From an uncultured bacterium (GTDB lineage Bacteria; Bacillota; Clostridia; Lachnospirales; Lachnospiraceae), in NCBI GenBank assembly GCA_947651225.1, contig CANSYK010000004.1:49570-113569 (forward strand): DNA of 64,000 bases, in the 5' to 3' direction. A program made the position numbers and the translations under genes. Of this stretch, positions 18,001 to 27,300 are shown one piece after another (position 1 is the stretch's first letter; every line of letters begins with the position of its first letter). The notes under the pieces are model-generated. The model had not been told where the DNA came from, did not search any database, and was given only the letters and a program-made list of their open reading frames with translations.

Positions 18001-18040
18001 AAAAGATGCGAAGTCCTATCAGTAAAGGCGTATTTTCTTC

Positions 18041-18103
18041 GAGAGCGCCGCTCAAAAATCAGGTGCATAGCAGGCTATGTAACTGATTTTTGAACACGCT
18101 CTC
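18041..18103. repeat. Large palindromic hairpin between convergent genes
   Basis: Three nested stems pair in order: GAGAGCG/CGCTCTC, TCAAAAATCAG/CTGATTTTTGA and CATAG/CTATG around a 4-nt loop, separated by small internal loops. It lies between the kinase stop and the stop of the BlaR1-like gene, and could act as a two-way terminator although strong T runs are lacking. Confidence 0.75.
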
Positions 18104-18118
18104 AAATATATCCGCTTT

Positions 18119-20377
18119 TTAAGATGGAGACGGAGAAGCTGTTTCACCTCCGCTTCGATTAAATGCCAAATTAGAAGTAGTATGTTTTACTACATCATAG
18201 TCATAATTTCCATTTACTGTTATTCCATTATCTGCATTTGCTGCAAAGTTGATTCTAAGCACATCACCTTCTTTTACAGTCAGACTGTAAATAACGGTAC
18301 CATTCTCCTGAAAAGTAATATCCTCTCCGTATTGTTTAAACACATCTGCAAGCTGTTTCGTCCCATCTTCATGCTTATAATATACAGACTTTCTGGCAAC
18401 ATCATAAACTACAAATGTTTGTGCCCTCATTCCATTGTATATCAACTGCGCATAATTTTTTTCCTCTTCTCCTTTTTCATTCGTTACCCATAATAAATCA
18501 CAATAATATCCTTCAATATCATCAAAACGCTTTGAACCACTTCCTGGAACAATCGTAACAGAATCAATTGCCTCATTTCCGGTACTGTCCTGCTTTGTAG
18601 AAACCAATATTTCTTCCTTTCCATTTTCGTCCTCTAAGGAATGTTCATTTGTCTCTCCTGATTGTGACAGTTCGATTCCCTCACGGTGCGCTTTCAACAT
18701 ATCTTCTGTCATTTCCTGTTTTTCGTAAGTATTTTCTTTCTCATTCCACACATAGTAAAGCGTTTTTTCCCGTTCTGGCACAAGAAATATATCATTAATT
18801 TCATCTGGATTCTCAAAATAAATTGAATTGCCCAGCACCGTTTCCCTGCCAATCGCCGTAATTCCTGTAGCAAGAGTTTTTAACGCTTTATCCTCAATAC
18901 TGACAACTGCATACACATAAGCAATATAATTTGTCTCTGCCTCCTGCCCTGAAAGCTCTGATGATGGTTTGCTATCCGATTCTTCCCCCTGTTTTATCTT
19001 TTGGGATACTTCTGTCTCACTGTCTGTTGTTTTTCCTTTTTTTGCCTTTTCTGGTGCTTTTGTCATTTCACTGTCTATTGCAGGTACTTCTATCTGTTGA
19101 CCAATTACAAGTTCTTTTGCACCATCTCCATTATAATCTTTGATACACAAGGCTAAATCTTTTGAAAATTTATGCTGTCCTTTTTCAATTTCTGGAAAAA
19201 GATTTTCAATTTTGCAGGAAGCTATTTTATTTTCTACAGAATCATACATTATAAGATCAAATCTTCCTACATATTCCCTCCTTCCTTCTTCCCCTGAAAT
19301 CATTTTCAACTGTATCATACGCTCTAATCCTTCTGGTGAAGTTGTTCCCATTCTGGTCACCACTGTTGTATCACCTCTTTTTAGCAACGTTTTCGTCTTT
19401 GCAGAGGTATCTCCCTTTCCCCATGTTCCTCCATCCCATGCCATTTTCATTGGGGTAAGTAAAAAAAGGAAAATGATAGTAAGAGAAAGTAAAAGCCTGG
19501 CTATAAGCCTGTCCTTTTTCTGGCTTCTCTTCTGATACAGCATACAGTTTGCCCTTTTTTCAATATTCCCTTCTATCACACCAGGAAATAGAAAAATTTC
19601 ATTTTTCGATTTATATTTTGTTCCAGACAAATCTTTGTCAAAATTCAATATACTCTGTGCATATTCATTTCGTATCTTTTCCTTTTCTCCTGAAACCGTC
19701 CTTTCATCAGCCGCCATCTCTAAATCAGACTTCCACCAGTTATAATACAGCCACATCACTGGATTAAACCAATGAACAATCATAATGAATCCTACTAAAA
19801 TAGAACGAACGCCTTCAAAACGGTGTGTTTCTATATGGCGTAAAAGCCAGCCTATCTCCTTTGCCTGAAACCCTTTTGGCAGATAAATTTTTTTACGAAA
19901 AATTCCACGACTGACAGGTACAGAAAGCCCTGCTGCTTCATAAATATTTTCTCCAATCAACTCTGCCTTATTTAATTCTCTGCGAAATTTTATATTAAAA
20001 ATCATTGCCAGAAGAAAAATACCCACCATCCCTGCTGCCCAGATTATACTGCATATTTTAAAAGTTTCTGTCGCTGATACTGCCCCCTGATATACAGCAC
20101 GCCAGCTATTCATAATCCCGCCCTTTTCTTTCACAGTCAGACCAAGATTTGTCAAAAGCAGATGATACTTTCTGTTTACTGATGTAAATAAGAAAAATGC
20201 ACTGGACAAAGCAACTGGACAAATACTCCTCAAGAAAAAAATCCTCCATCCCCAAATCGCATATTTCTTCTCATAATTTCGCAAAAGAAAACGAAATATT
20301 CCTATAACTGGCAAAAGTGCTATCATTAAAATTCCCAATGACAACACAGTATAAAAAATACGAAATAGCCAATCCAT
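18119..20377 (-). CDS. BlaR1/MecR1-like M56-type membrane protein
   Basis: The 752-residue protein has four N-terminal membrane helices, an M56-like domain, a further helix near residue 300 (LIARLLLSLTIIFLFLLTP) and a large outside region of about 430 residues. In the zinc site, the position of HExxH reads HIETH (residues 181-185). The third-ligand helix DLEMAADE is kept. The usual catalytic Glu directly after the first His is therefore Ile, although a Glu sits next to it. The family senses outside signals and, in BlaR1, cleaves a BlaI repressor. No blaI-like gene is adjacent. The outside region is acidic and low-complexity near 430-470 and is not a recognisable penicillin-binding domain. A consensus-like promoter precedes it. 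Confidence 0.8.
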   Translation of the reverse strand: MDWLFRIFYTVLSLGILMIALLPVIGIFRFLLRNYEKKYAIWGWRIFFLRSICPVALSSAFFLFTSVNRKYHLLLTNLGLTVKEKGGIMNSWRAVYQGAVSATETFKICSIIWAAGMVGIFLLAMIFNIKFRRELNKAELIGENIYEAAGLSVPVSRGIFRKKIYLPKGFQAKEIGWLLRHIETHRFEGVRSILVGFIMIVHWFNPVMWLYYNWWKSDLEMAADERTVSGEKEKIRNEYAQSILNFDKDLSGTKYKSKNEIFLFPGVIEGNIEKRANCMLYQKRSQKKDRLIARLLLSLTIIFLFLLTPMKMAWDGGTWGKGDTSAKTKTLLKRGDTTVVTRMGTTSPEGLERMIQLKMISGEEGRREYVGRFDLIMYDSVENKIASCKIENLFPEIEKGQHKFSKDLALCIKDYNGDGAKELVIGQQIEVPAIDSEMTKAPEKAKKGKTTDSETEVSQKIKQGEESDSKPSSELSGQEAETNYIAYVYAVVSIEDKALKTLATGITAIGRETVLGNSIYFENPDEINDIFLVPEREKTLYYVWNEKENTYEKQEMTEDMLKAHREGIELSQSGETNEHSLEDENGKEEILVSTKQDSTGNEAIDSVTIVPGSGSKRFDDIEGYYCDLLWVTNEKGEEEKNYAQLIYNGMRAQTFVVYDVARKSVYYKHEDGTKQLADVFKQYGEDITFQENGTVIYSLTVKEGDVLRINFAANADNGITVNGNYDYDVVKHTTSNLAFNRSGGETASPSPS

Positions 20378-20410
20378 GTTTTTTCCCCTTTTATTTTTTA
20401 AGTACAGATT

Positions 20411-20439
20411 ATTATAGTGGATTATATAATAAGTGTAAA
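20411..20439 (-). promoter_or_regulatory. Sigma-A promoter of the BlaR1-like gene
   Basis: On the minus strand TTTACA (20439-20434), 17 bp and TATAAT (20416-20411) lie about 35 nt before the start codon. Confidence 0.82.
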
Positions 20440-20458
20440 GTCTTTATTCAGGTATTTC

Positions 20459-20487
20459 TTGCCTTTTTACCAAATGATGTCTATAAT
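20459..20487 (+). promoter_or_regulatory. Sigma-A promoter of the Rpn-nadE group
   Basis: TTGCCT (20459-20464), 17 bp and TATAAT (20482-20487). The transcript would begin about 30 nt before the hairpin at 20527. Confidence 0.75.
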
Positions 20488-20526
20488 AAGAATATAACAA
20501 ATATAAAAAACTGAGGAAATAAAAGA

Positions 20527-20552
20527 TTGTTACGATTCATGGATCGTAACAA
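20527..20552. repeat. Miniature hairpin related to the GTTACTATTCACGG repeat
   Basis: TTGTTACGAT and ATCGTAACAA form a perfect 10-bp stem around TCATGG. The left half matches the repeat end GTTACTATTCACGG at 12 of 14 bases, as if left and right ends had collapsed together. An ATG in the loop (20539) opens a 10-codon frame, MDRNKRFEII, whose TGA overlaps the ATG of the next gene (ATGA at 20568-20571). Confidence 0.55.
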
Positions 20553-20567
20553 AAGATTTGAAATCAT

Positions 20568-21380
20568 ATGAATAAAAAATTTGAAGAACTTGAAATAAAG
20601 GATGACTTTATGTTCGGAGTGATTATGAGAAATCCGAAATATTGTAAACCTTTTTGGGAAACAATACTGAATATCAAAATTTCTCACATAGAATATCCAA
20701 AATCACAGGAAATAATTGATTTATCCTCTGATGCAAAAAGTGTAAGACTGGATATATATGTAGAAGATGGTAAAGGAACAATTTACAATATCGAAATGCA
20801 GACAACAGATAACAAAAATCTTCCTAAAAGAATGCGATATTATCAGAGCATGATTGATTTAAATATTTTAGAAAAAGGTGATAATTACAAAAACTTGAAA
20901 CAAAGTTTTGTAATCTTTATCTGCACTTTTGATTTATTTGGAAAAGACCGTCACATCTATACCTTTGAAAATCGCTGTATTCAGGAACCAACCTTACCTC
21001 TTGGCGATGATACAATCAAAATCATATTAAATACTAAAGGAACCATGGACGATATTAGTCCTGAAATGAAAAGACTTTCAAATTTTATAGATGGCAAAAA
21101 ACCAGAAGACGCATTTACAAAAGAACTGGCAGAAGCCGTACAATCCGTAAGAAATAATGAGAAATGGAGGTTGGATTATATGACTTTAGAAATGAGTTAC
21201 CAGGAAAAATTTGAACAAGGATTGGAACAAGGAATTGAACAAGGATTTAATAATGCAAAAATAGAGTTAGCATTAAAAATGTTAGAAAACAAAAAATTAT
21301 CTATAGAAGAAATAGCATTATATTCCCAACTCCCAATAGAACAGATAACAGCATTAGAAAAAAAAATCCAACAAGAATAA
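20568..21380 (+). CDS. Rpn/PD-(D/E)XK nuclease family transposase-like protein
   Basis: The 270-residue protein has the layout of recombination-promoting (Rpn) PD-(D/E)XK proteins. The N-terminus DDFMFGVIMRNPKYCKPF is followed by the nuclease core VRLDIYVEDGKGTIYNIEMQ (Asp, then ExQ, about residues 58-77). The tail repeats QGLEQGIEQGF before a short helical C-terminus. Such proteins cleave DNA and promote recombination when expressed; they are not true transposases. No strong ribosome binding site lies directly upstream. A 10-codon frame starting in the upstream hairpin overlaps its start by ATGA, and that peptide (MDRNKRFEII) resembles the protein's own N-terminus. nadE follows 13 nt later. 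Confidence 0.88.
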   Translation: MNKKFEELEIKDDFMFGVIMRNPKYCKPFWETILNIKISHIEYPKSQEIIDLSSDAKSVRLDIYVEDGKGTIYNIEMQTTDNKNLPKRMRYYQSMIDLNILEKGDNYKNLKQSFVIFICTFDLFGKDRHIYTFENRCIQEPTLPLGDDTIKIILNTKGTMDDISPEMKRLSNFIDGKKPEDAFTKELAEAVQSVRNNEKWRLDYMTLEMSYQEKFEQGLEQGIEQGFNNAKIELALKMLENKKLSIEEIALYSQLPIEQITALEKKIQQE

Positions 21381-21393
21381 AGAGGGGGACACC

Positions 21394-23337
21394 ATGAAGG
21401 ATGGATTTATAAAAGTTGCCGCAATTACTCCCTCTGTTTCTGTGGGAGATACAGAATACAATACCACACAAATCATCTATGGAATGCAAACTGCGCACAA
21501 CCAGGGGGCAAAGCTGGCAGTTTTCCCAGAGCTTTGTCTTACTGGGTATACCTGTAACGATTTATTTTTACAGGATACTTTATTAAATAATGTATTTTAT
21601 GGATTAAAACAAATCATTAACGCTTCAGTTGAAATGGATTTACTTACCATTATTGGATTTCCATTTTATCTGCGCAATTCGCTATATAATGTAGCTGCTA
21701 TTATCCATGAAGGTACTCTTCTTGGCATTGTTCCAAAACAGAATATTCCTAATTATTCGGAATTTTATGAAGGGCGTCATTTTTCCATTCCTTCACTTAA
21801 CAACGAAATCATTCAAATAAAAGAACTTGGCAAATTAGGAAAGAATATTCCTTTTGGTACAAATCTTCTTTTTTGTGCCGAAAATTTTACTCAATTTGTA
21901 CTTGGAATCGATATTTGTGAAGATTTATGGATGCCGGTTCCGCCTTCCTGCCACCATGCCCTTGCCGGAGCAACAGTTATTGCAAATCTTTCTGCAAGTG
22001 ATGAAATAACAGGAAAAGACATCTACCGACGTGAACTGGTACGCAACCAGTCTGCACGACTTATCAGTGGATATATATATGCCGATGCAGGGGAAGGAGA
22101 ATCCTCTACAGATTTGGTATTTTCTGGACATAATTTAATTGCAGAAAATGGAAATCTTTTAAAAGAAAGCACTCGTTTTAAAAATGATGTAATTTGCAGT
22201 GAAATTGATTTGGGAAGGCTTATCAATGAACGCCGCCGTATGGGCACATTTTCCTCTATCTCACCAGAAGACGCCAATTATCATTTAATTTCTTTTTCTT
22301 TCTGCCAATTAAATGATACCGATTTAACACGCACCTGGGCTCAAGCTCCATTTGTCCCACAAGACAAAGCAGATCGTGACCGCAGGTGTGATGAGATTTT
22401 GAATATTCAGGCATTAGGACTAAAAAAACGATTGCATCATACCAATTGCAAAAGTGCTGTGATAGGTATTTCCGGAGGACTGGACTCCACACTTGCACTT
22501 CTTGTCACAGTAAAAGCATTTGATATGCTTAATTTGGACCGAAGTGGCATTTTAGCTGTCACTATGCCCTGCTTTGGAACCACAGACCGCACCTACCAAA
22601 ATGCCTGTGAATTAACAAAAATCTTAGGTGCCACATTAAAAGAAGTCCCTATTCACAACGCAGTGAATCAGCATTTTTCTGATATTGGCCATGACAGCTC
22701 TCTTCACGACGTCACCTACGAAAACTCACAGGCAAGACAGCGCACGCTGGTTCTAATGGATTTGGCAAACCAGACAAATGGTATGGTAGTAGGCACTGGT
22801 GACATGTCTGAACTTGCGCTTGGCTGGGCAACCTACAATGGCGACCATATGTCCATGTATGGTGTAAACTGCTCTGTACCAAAAACTTTAGTTCGTTATC
22901 TTGTACTTTTTTACGCTGAAACTACTTCGGATAAAAAACTACATGATATTTTAATAGATGTTCTTGACACTCCGGTCAGCCCAGAACTTTTACCGCCAAA
23001 AGATGGAAAAATCTCACAAAAAACGGAAGAGCTTGTCGGACCATATGAACTGCACGATTTTTACTTATACTATATGATGCGTTTTGGTTATACTCCTTCC
23101 AAAATTTACCGTCTTGCAGTCTGTGCCTTTGCTGGCACTTATGATGAAGCGACCATTTATAAATGGCTCTGTACCTTTTATAGACGCTTCTTCTCCCAAC
23201 AGTTCAAACGTTCCTGCCTGCCGGACGGACCAAAAGTCGGAAGTGTTGCATTATCTCCACGTGGAGACTGGCGTATGCCAAGTGATGCATCTGTCAACCT
23301 GTGGATGAAAGATTTGAATAGCATAAACAAAAAGTAG
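21394..23337 (+). CDS. nadE: Glutamine-dependent NAD+ synthase
   Basis: The 647-residue protein has an N-terminal nitrilase-type glutaminase domain: VFPELCLTGYTC with the Glu, a Lys near PKQNIPNY, and the Cys in GIDICEDLWMP. The C-terminal ATP-pyrophosphatase synthase domain has GISGGLDSTLALL near residue 360 and GTGDMSELALGW. It converts deamido-NAD to NAD+ using ammonia channelled from glutamine, the last step of NAD synthesis. Length and motifs are normal. AGAGGGGG precedes the ATG, and it lies in an apparent transcript with the upstream Rpn gene and the downstream dehydrogenase. Confidence 0.96.
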   Translation: MKDGFIKVAAITPSVSVGDTEYNTTQIIYGMQTAHNQGAKLAVFPELCLTGYTCNDLFLQDTLLNNVFYGLKQIINASVEMDLLTIIGFPFYLRNSLYNVAAIIHEGTLLGIVPKQNIPNYSEFYEGRHFSIPSLNNEIIQIKELGKLGKNIPFGTNLLFCAENFTQFVLGIDICEDLWMPVPPSCHHALAGATVIANLSASDEITGKDIYRRELVRNQSARLISGYIYADAGEGESSTDLVFSGHNLIAENGNLLKESTRFKNDVICSEIDLGRLINERRRMGTFSSISPEDANYHLISFSFCQLNDTDLTRTWAQAPFVPQDKADRDRRCDEILNIQALGLKKRLHHTNCKSAVIGISGGLDSTLALLVTVKAFDMLNLDRSGILAVTMPCFGTTDRTYQNACELTKILGATLKEVPIHNAVNQHFSDIGHDSSLHDVTYENSQARQRTLVLMDLANQTNGMVVGTGDMSELALGWATYNGDHMSMYGVNCSVPKTLVRYLVLFYAETTSDKKLHDILIDVLDTPVSPELLPPKDGKISQKTEELVGPYELHDFYLYYMMRFGYTPSKIYRLAVCAFAGTYDEATIYKWLCTFYRRFFSQQFKRSCLPDGPKVGSVALSPRGDWRMPSDASVNLWMKDLNSINKK

Positions 23338-23376
23338 CAAAAATACATTACAAAATATAATCAGGAGGATATCATT

Positions 23377-24135
23377 ATGAATGTAACAGGCATGTTAGAA
23401 GGAAAAACAGCAATCGTAACAGGGGGAACCAGAGGAATCGGTTTCAGCATTGTCAGCAGATTTTTAGAAGCTGGCGCCAATGTCGCACTCTTTGGCTCTC
23501 GTCAGGAAACGGTTGACAAAGCTTTGGAACAGATTAAGACCGAAAAGTCAGATGCTCCTGTTATGGGGCTTTACCCATCACTTGGTAATTTTGAAGAAGC
23601 CAACAAAGCAATCCAGACAGTAAAAGAAGCTTTTGGGCAGGTAGACATTCTTGTAAATAATGCAGGTATTTCTGCTAGAGAATCTTTGTATGATTATAAG
23701 CCAGAAGATTTTGAAAAAATTATAACCTTAAATGTCAATGCAGTATTTAACTGTTCTAAAGCAGCTGCTACTATTATGAAAGAGCAGGGCGGCGGTTCTA
23801 TTGTAAATATAAGCTCTATGGTCAGTATCTATGGACAACCAGCAGGATGTGGATATCCTGCTTCCAAATTTGCTGTAAACGGACTTACAAAATCCTTAGC
23901 AAGAGAACTTGGAAAAGACCAGATTCGTGTAAATGCAGTAGCGCCTGGCGTTACAAAAACAGATATGGTAGCGGCATTGCCTGATGAAATGGTACAAAGA
24001 ATCTCCTCAACAATCCCTCTTGGCAGAGTAGGAGAACCAGAAGAGGTTGCCAATGCTGTACTATTTTTAGCAAGCGACCTTGCAAGCTATGTCACAGGAG
24101 CAATTCTGTCTGTAGATGGTGCAACTCAAGTTTAA
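23377..24135 (+). CDS. Short-chain dehydrogenase/reductase (FabG/BaiA-like)
   Basis: The 252-residue SDR has TGGTRGIGF for the cofactor loop, NNAGIS, the catalytic Ser in NISSMVS, and YPASK with Tyr and Lys. It resembles both FabG and the bile-acid enzyme BaiA (shared VTGGTRGIGF, the spacing of VDKAL, GYPASK, FLASDLAS). After beta-2 it has GSRQ, where BaiA has a Glu that selects NAD. The Arg here suggests NADP(H) preference, by inference. The gene follows nadE by 39 nt with AGGAGGAT upstream of the ATG and is not in a fatty-acid gene cluster, so its substrate is open. Confidence 0.88.
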   Translation: MNVTGMLEGKTAIVTGGTRGIGFSIVSRFLEAGANVALFGSRQETVDKALEQIKTEKSDAPVMGLYPSLGNFEEANKAIQTVKEAFGQVDILVNNAGISARESLYDYKPEDFEKIITLNVNAVFNCSKAAATIMKEQGGGSIVNISSMVSIYGQPAGCGYPASKFAVNGLTKSLARELGKDQIRVNAVAPGVTKTDMVAALPDEMVQRISSTIPLGRVGEPEEVANAVLFLASDLASYVTGAILSVDGATQV

Positions 24136-24192
24136 AAAGTATTACTAACACTTATCGCATTTTTTTGATTCAAAAAGAACTCTATAGAAATA

Positions 24193-24230
24193 AATCCCCT
24201 TTGCCTAATTCCAAATAGGAAAAGGGGATT
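24193..24230. terminator. Two-way terminator hairpin between the dehydrogenase and addA
   Basis: AATCCCCTTT pairs with AAAGGGGATT, and inside CCTA pairs with TAGG. It sits between convergent genes; the minus strand continues with TTTATTTC. Confidence 0.75.
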
Positions 24231-24309
24231 CTACATTTAAAAGATTAAATACGTTTTATTTTTTTAGTCATGTATAACGTCCAAAAATTCTCCAGTTTTC
24301 AAACACACT

Positions 24310-27300
24310 CTAACACTGCAATTCTTTTCCCAATGCAAAGGAATAGATAATCCTTTCTGAAACTTTTCTCCCTGTCAGCCGTTCCAACGCTCTTGCATAA
24401 TAATCAAGTTGTACCCGATACTTTTCCACTAGTTTTTTCTCCTGCCCTTTTTCAGTCAAATCCGTTTTATAATCTACCAGTACAATGTCCTCTCCTTCAA
24501 AGAAAAACGCATCAATAATCCCCTGTACCATAACCATTTCTTCCTCTGCCTGTCCTTCGTAAATCTCATTAGCCTTCAGACCAAGCATAAAAGGCTGTTC
24601 TCTGCGAAGTTTCCCTTCCAGTTCCGCTTTCTGCATACGTTTCCCAATATCTGTATGAAGAAAGGTAACAAACTTTTTCACATCTAAAAGTTCTGATTCC
24701 TCCTCCCGCAGATATCCTTTTTTTATCATTTCATCCAGATATTCCTGGAATTTTTCTACTGTTATATTTCCTTCTGTTGTCCTATCATACGGAAAATGTT
24801 CCATTACAAGATGATATAATGTCCCCCTCGTTGTACCACTTACCTTCTTTTCTTTCTGCAAAAAGGATGGACGTGGAATTTCTATTTCTTCCTTCTCGTT
24901 TTCCATAGGTAATATGTTCTGTACCTTTTCCTCTTCTTCCATTTGCTCTGCCCGCTGCATAAACTGGCGCTTTAACTCTGATACTGATATTTTCACAGGA
25001 AGAAAAGCAGCAGAACTATATGGATACTGATAAGCAAGCTGTCTCTTTAATGTTTCATGCATAGATTTATCATACACTTTCTCCATATCCCACTGTTTTA
25101 ACCTGCGATACTGTAAAACATCATTTTCCAGTGATTTCTTTTCACTTTGCAGAACATTTTCCGGAAAACAAAATTCTACCGTAAATAAACTATCTCTGTC
25201 AAGGCTGCTAAAAAGCTCTCTCTCTTCTCCTGCAGACAAATATTCCCGAAAAGCTGTATTCAAACCATCTCTTTTTAAAATCGCCGGCATAATCCAATCA
25301 AGATATGTCTGCGCACTGGAAAGCTGTGAAAAATTAAGAAATTCTGATTTTGTTATCCACCCCTCCAGCTTTTTTTGCAGACCAGAAGATGTTCCCGTGA
25401 TCATAAGCTGCTCCTTTGCTCTGGTCAATGCCACATAAAGAATTCTGATTTCTTCTGCCAGTGTCCCAAGAGTAATCTGATTTGCCATCAATTTTTTTAA
25501 AAGCGTTGGCTGTTTTACACGCAAATCCAAATCTACATAATCGCAGCCAATCCCATAATCGCCATCAATAATGGTTCCCTTTCTGGCATCCATTAAATTG
25601 AACTGCTTTCCCATACCTGCCACAAATACAACAGGAAATTCCAGTCCCTTACTTTTATGAATTGTCATAATGCGCACTGCATTTGTATTCTCTCCATTTA
25701 TCGAAGCCTCTCCAAAATCCACCTCCGATTTTTTCAGGCTTTCAATATATCTCGTAAAACCATAGGTACCCAAATGGCCATTATTTGCAAATTCAATGGA
25801 TTGCTGCAATAAAATATCAAGATTGGCCCGTCTTTTTTCACCAGAAGGCATTGCTGACATCAAATCATAATAACCTGTTTCATAATAAATTTTCCGCAAA
25901 AGCTCATACACCGAATGTAACTTTGCATACTGCCTGTAGTTTTCAAGATTTTCTATAAATTCAGACAACTTTTCTGACAAAGAAAGAAATATTTCATCTT
26001 CTGCATCACCATTTGCCAGTTTTTGTACCTTATCCCAAAAATCCAGTCCTTCCGGCATTGTACCAATCCATGCAAGCTCTTCATCTGTTATATTACATAA
26101 ACCGGAGCGAAGCACTGCCACAAGAGGAATATCCTGTCGTGGATTATCAATAATATGCAATAAGTTTAAAATCGTTTCCACTTCAAGGGACGTAAAATAC
26201 CCTGTCTTCATATCTGCATATGCCGGAACACCCATATCATTTAAAACCTCAATAAATTCTTCCGACCATCCGGTAAGACTGCGCAGCAAAATCGCAATAT
26301 CCCTGTATTTCACAGGACGAAAACCATTTTTCCCTTTCACATACAGCGAAGATTCTCCCTGCACCATTCCTTTTATTTTTTCACCAATTACGGCTGCCTC
26401 TAACGACTTTTTCTGTAAAAAAACATCTTCGCTTTTCTGCTCAATCACAACAACTTCTGTTTTCCCAGCAATCCGTTTTTTGCAATCTTCTGCTTTTTCC
26501 AAATCTTCTTCTGGCTCACCAAAATCCGCACCTGTCACAAGTTTTGCCGCCTCATCATAAATAATGCCACCTAAACTCTCCTGCATAATCTGTTCAAAAA
26601 TATAATTTGCAGATTCCAGTACACTTTCCCGACTTCGAAAATTCCTGTGTAAATCTATTTTTTGAAATGGACCTTTCTCGAGTGTATAGTTCTGGTATTT
26701 TTCCAGAAACAACTCTGGTCTTGCCAAACGAAATTTATAAATGCTCTGTTTTACATCCCCTACCATAAAAAGATACGGCTTCTTTTCCGGCGCACGGCAA
26801 AGACTAGTCAGCAATAGCTCCTGAATATAATTACTGTCCTGATATTCATCTGTTAAAATTTCCTCATAATAATCTTGTAATTCCAATGCCGTTTCACTTG
26901 GATAAATCGTTCCATCTTCTTCTTTTGTCACCAAAATTTCCAATGCAAAGTGTTCCATATCCGCAAAATCCAGAATTCCTTCTTCCCGTTTCTTCTCTGC
27001 AAAGGCACGGCCAAATTCAAGCGTCAAACTGACAAGTTCCCTGACGGCAGGCGCCATCGTCTGGATGTCCAGAAGCATCTCCTCTGGATTCTGGAAAAAA
27101 AAGCGTTCCTTCAACTTTTCTATTCCCTTTTTCATATAGGTTTCCCGCAGATTTTTTACAAACTCCTTTTTCTCACTATTGACATCTTTACTTCGGATTG
27201 CTTTCAATTTAGCAGGATTATATTTCTCAAACTCCTGGTAATAACTTTGATAACATACAGCTCCTTGCATATCTTCTAAAAACGCAATATCTGACAAAAT

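Noticed and set aside
20568..21380. A true insertion sequence
   Set aside because: The protein is of the Rpn PD-(D/E)XK family, which is labelled transposase-like, but no terminal inverted repeats or target duplication flank the gene.
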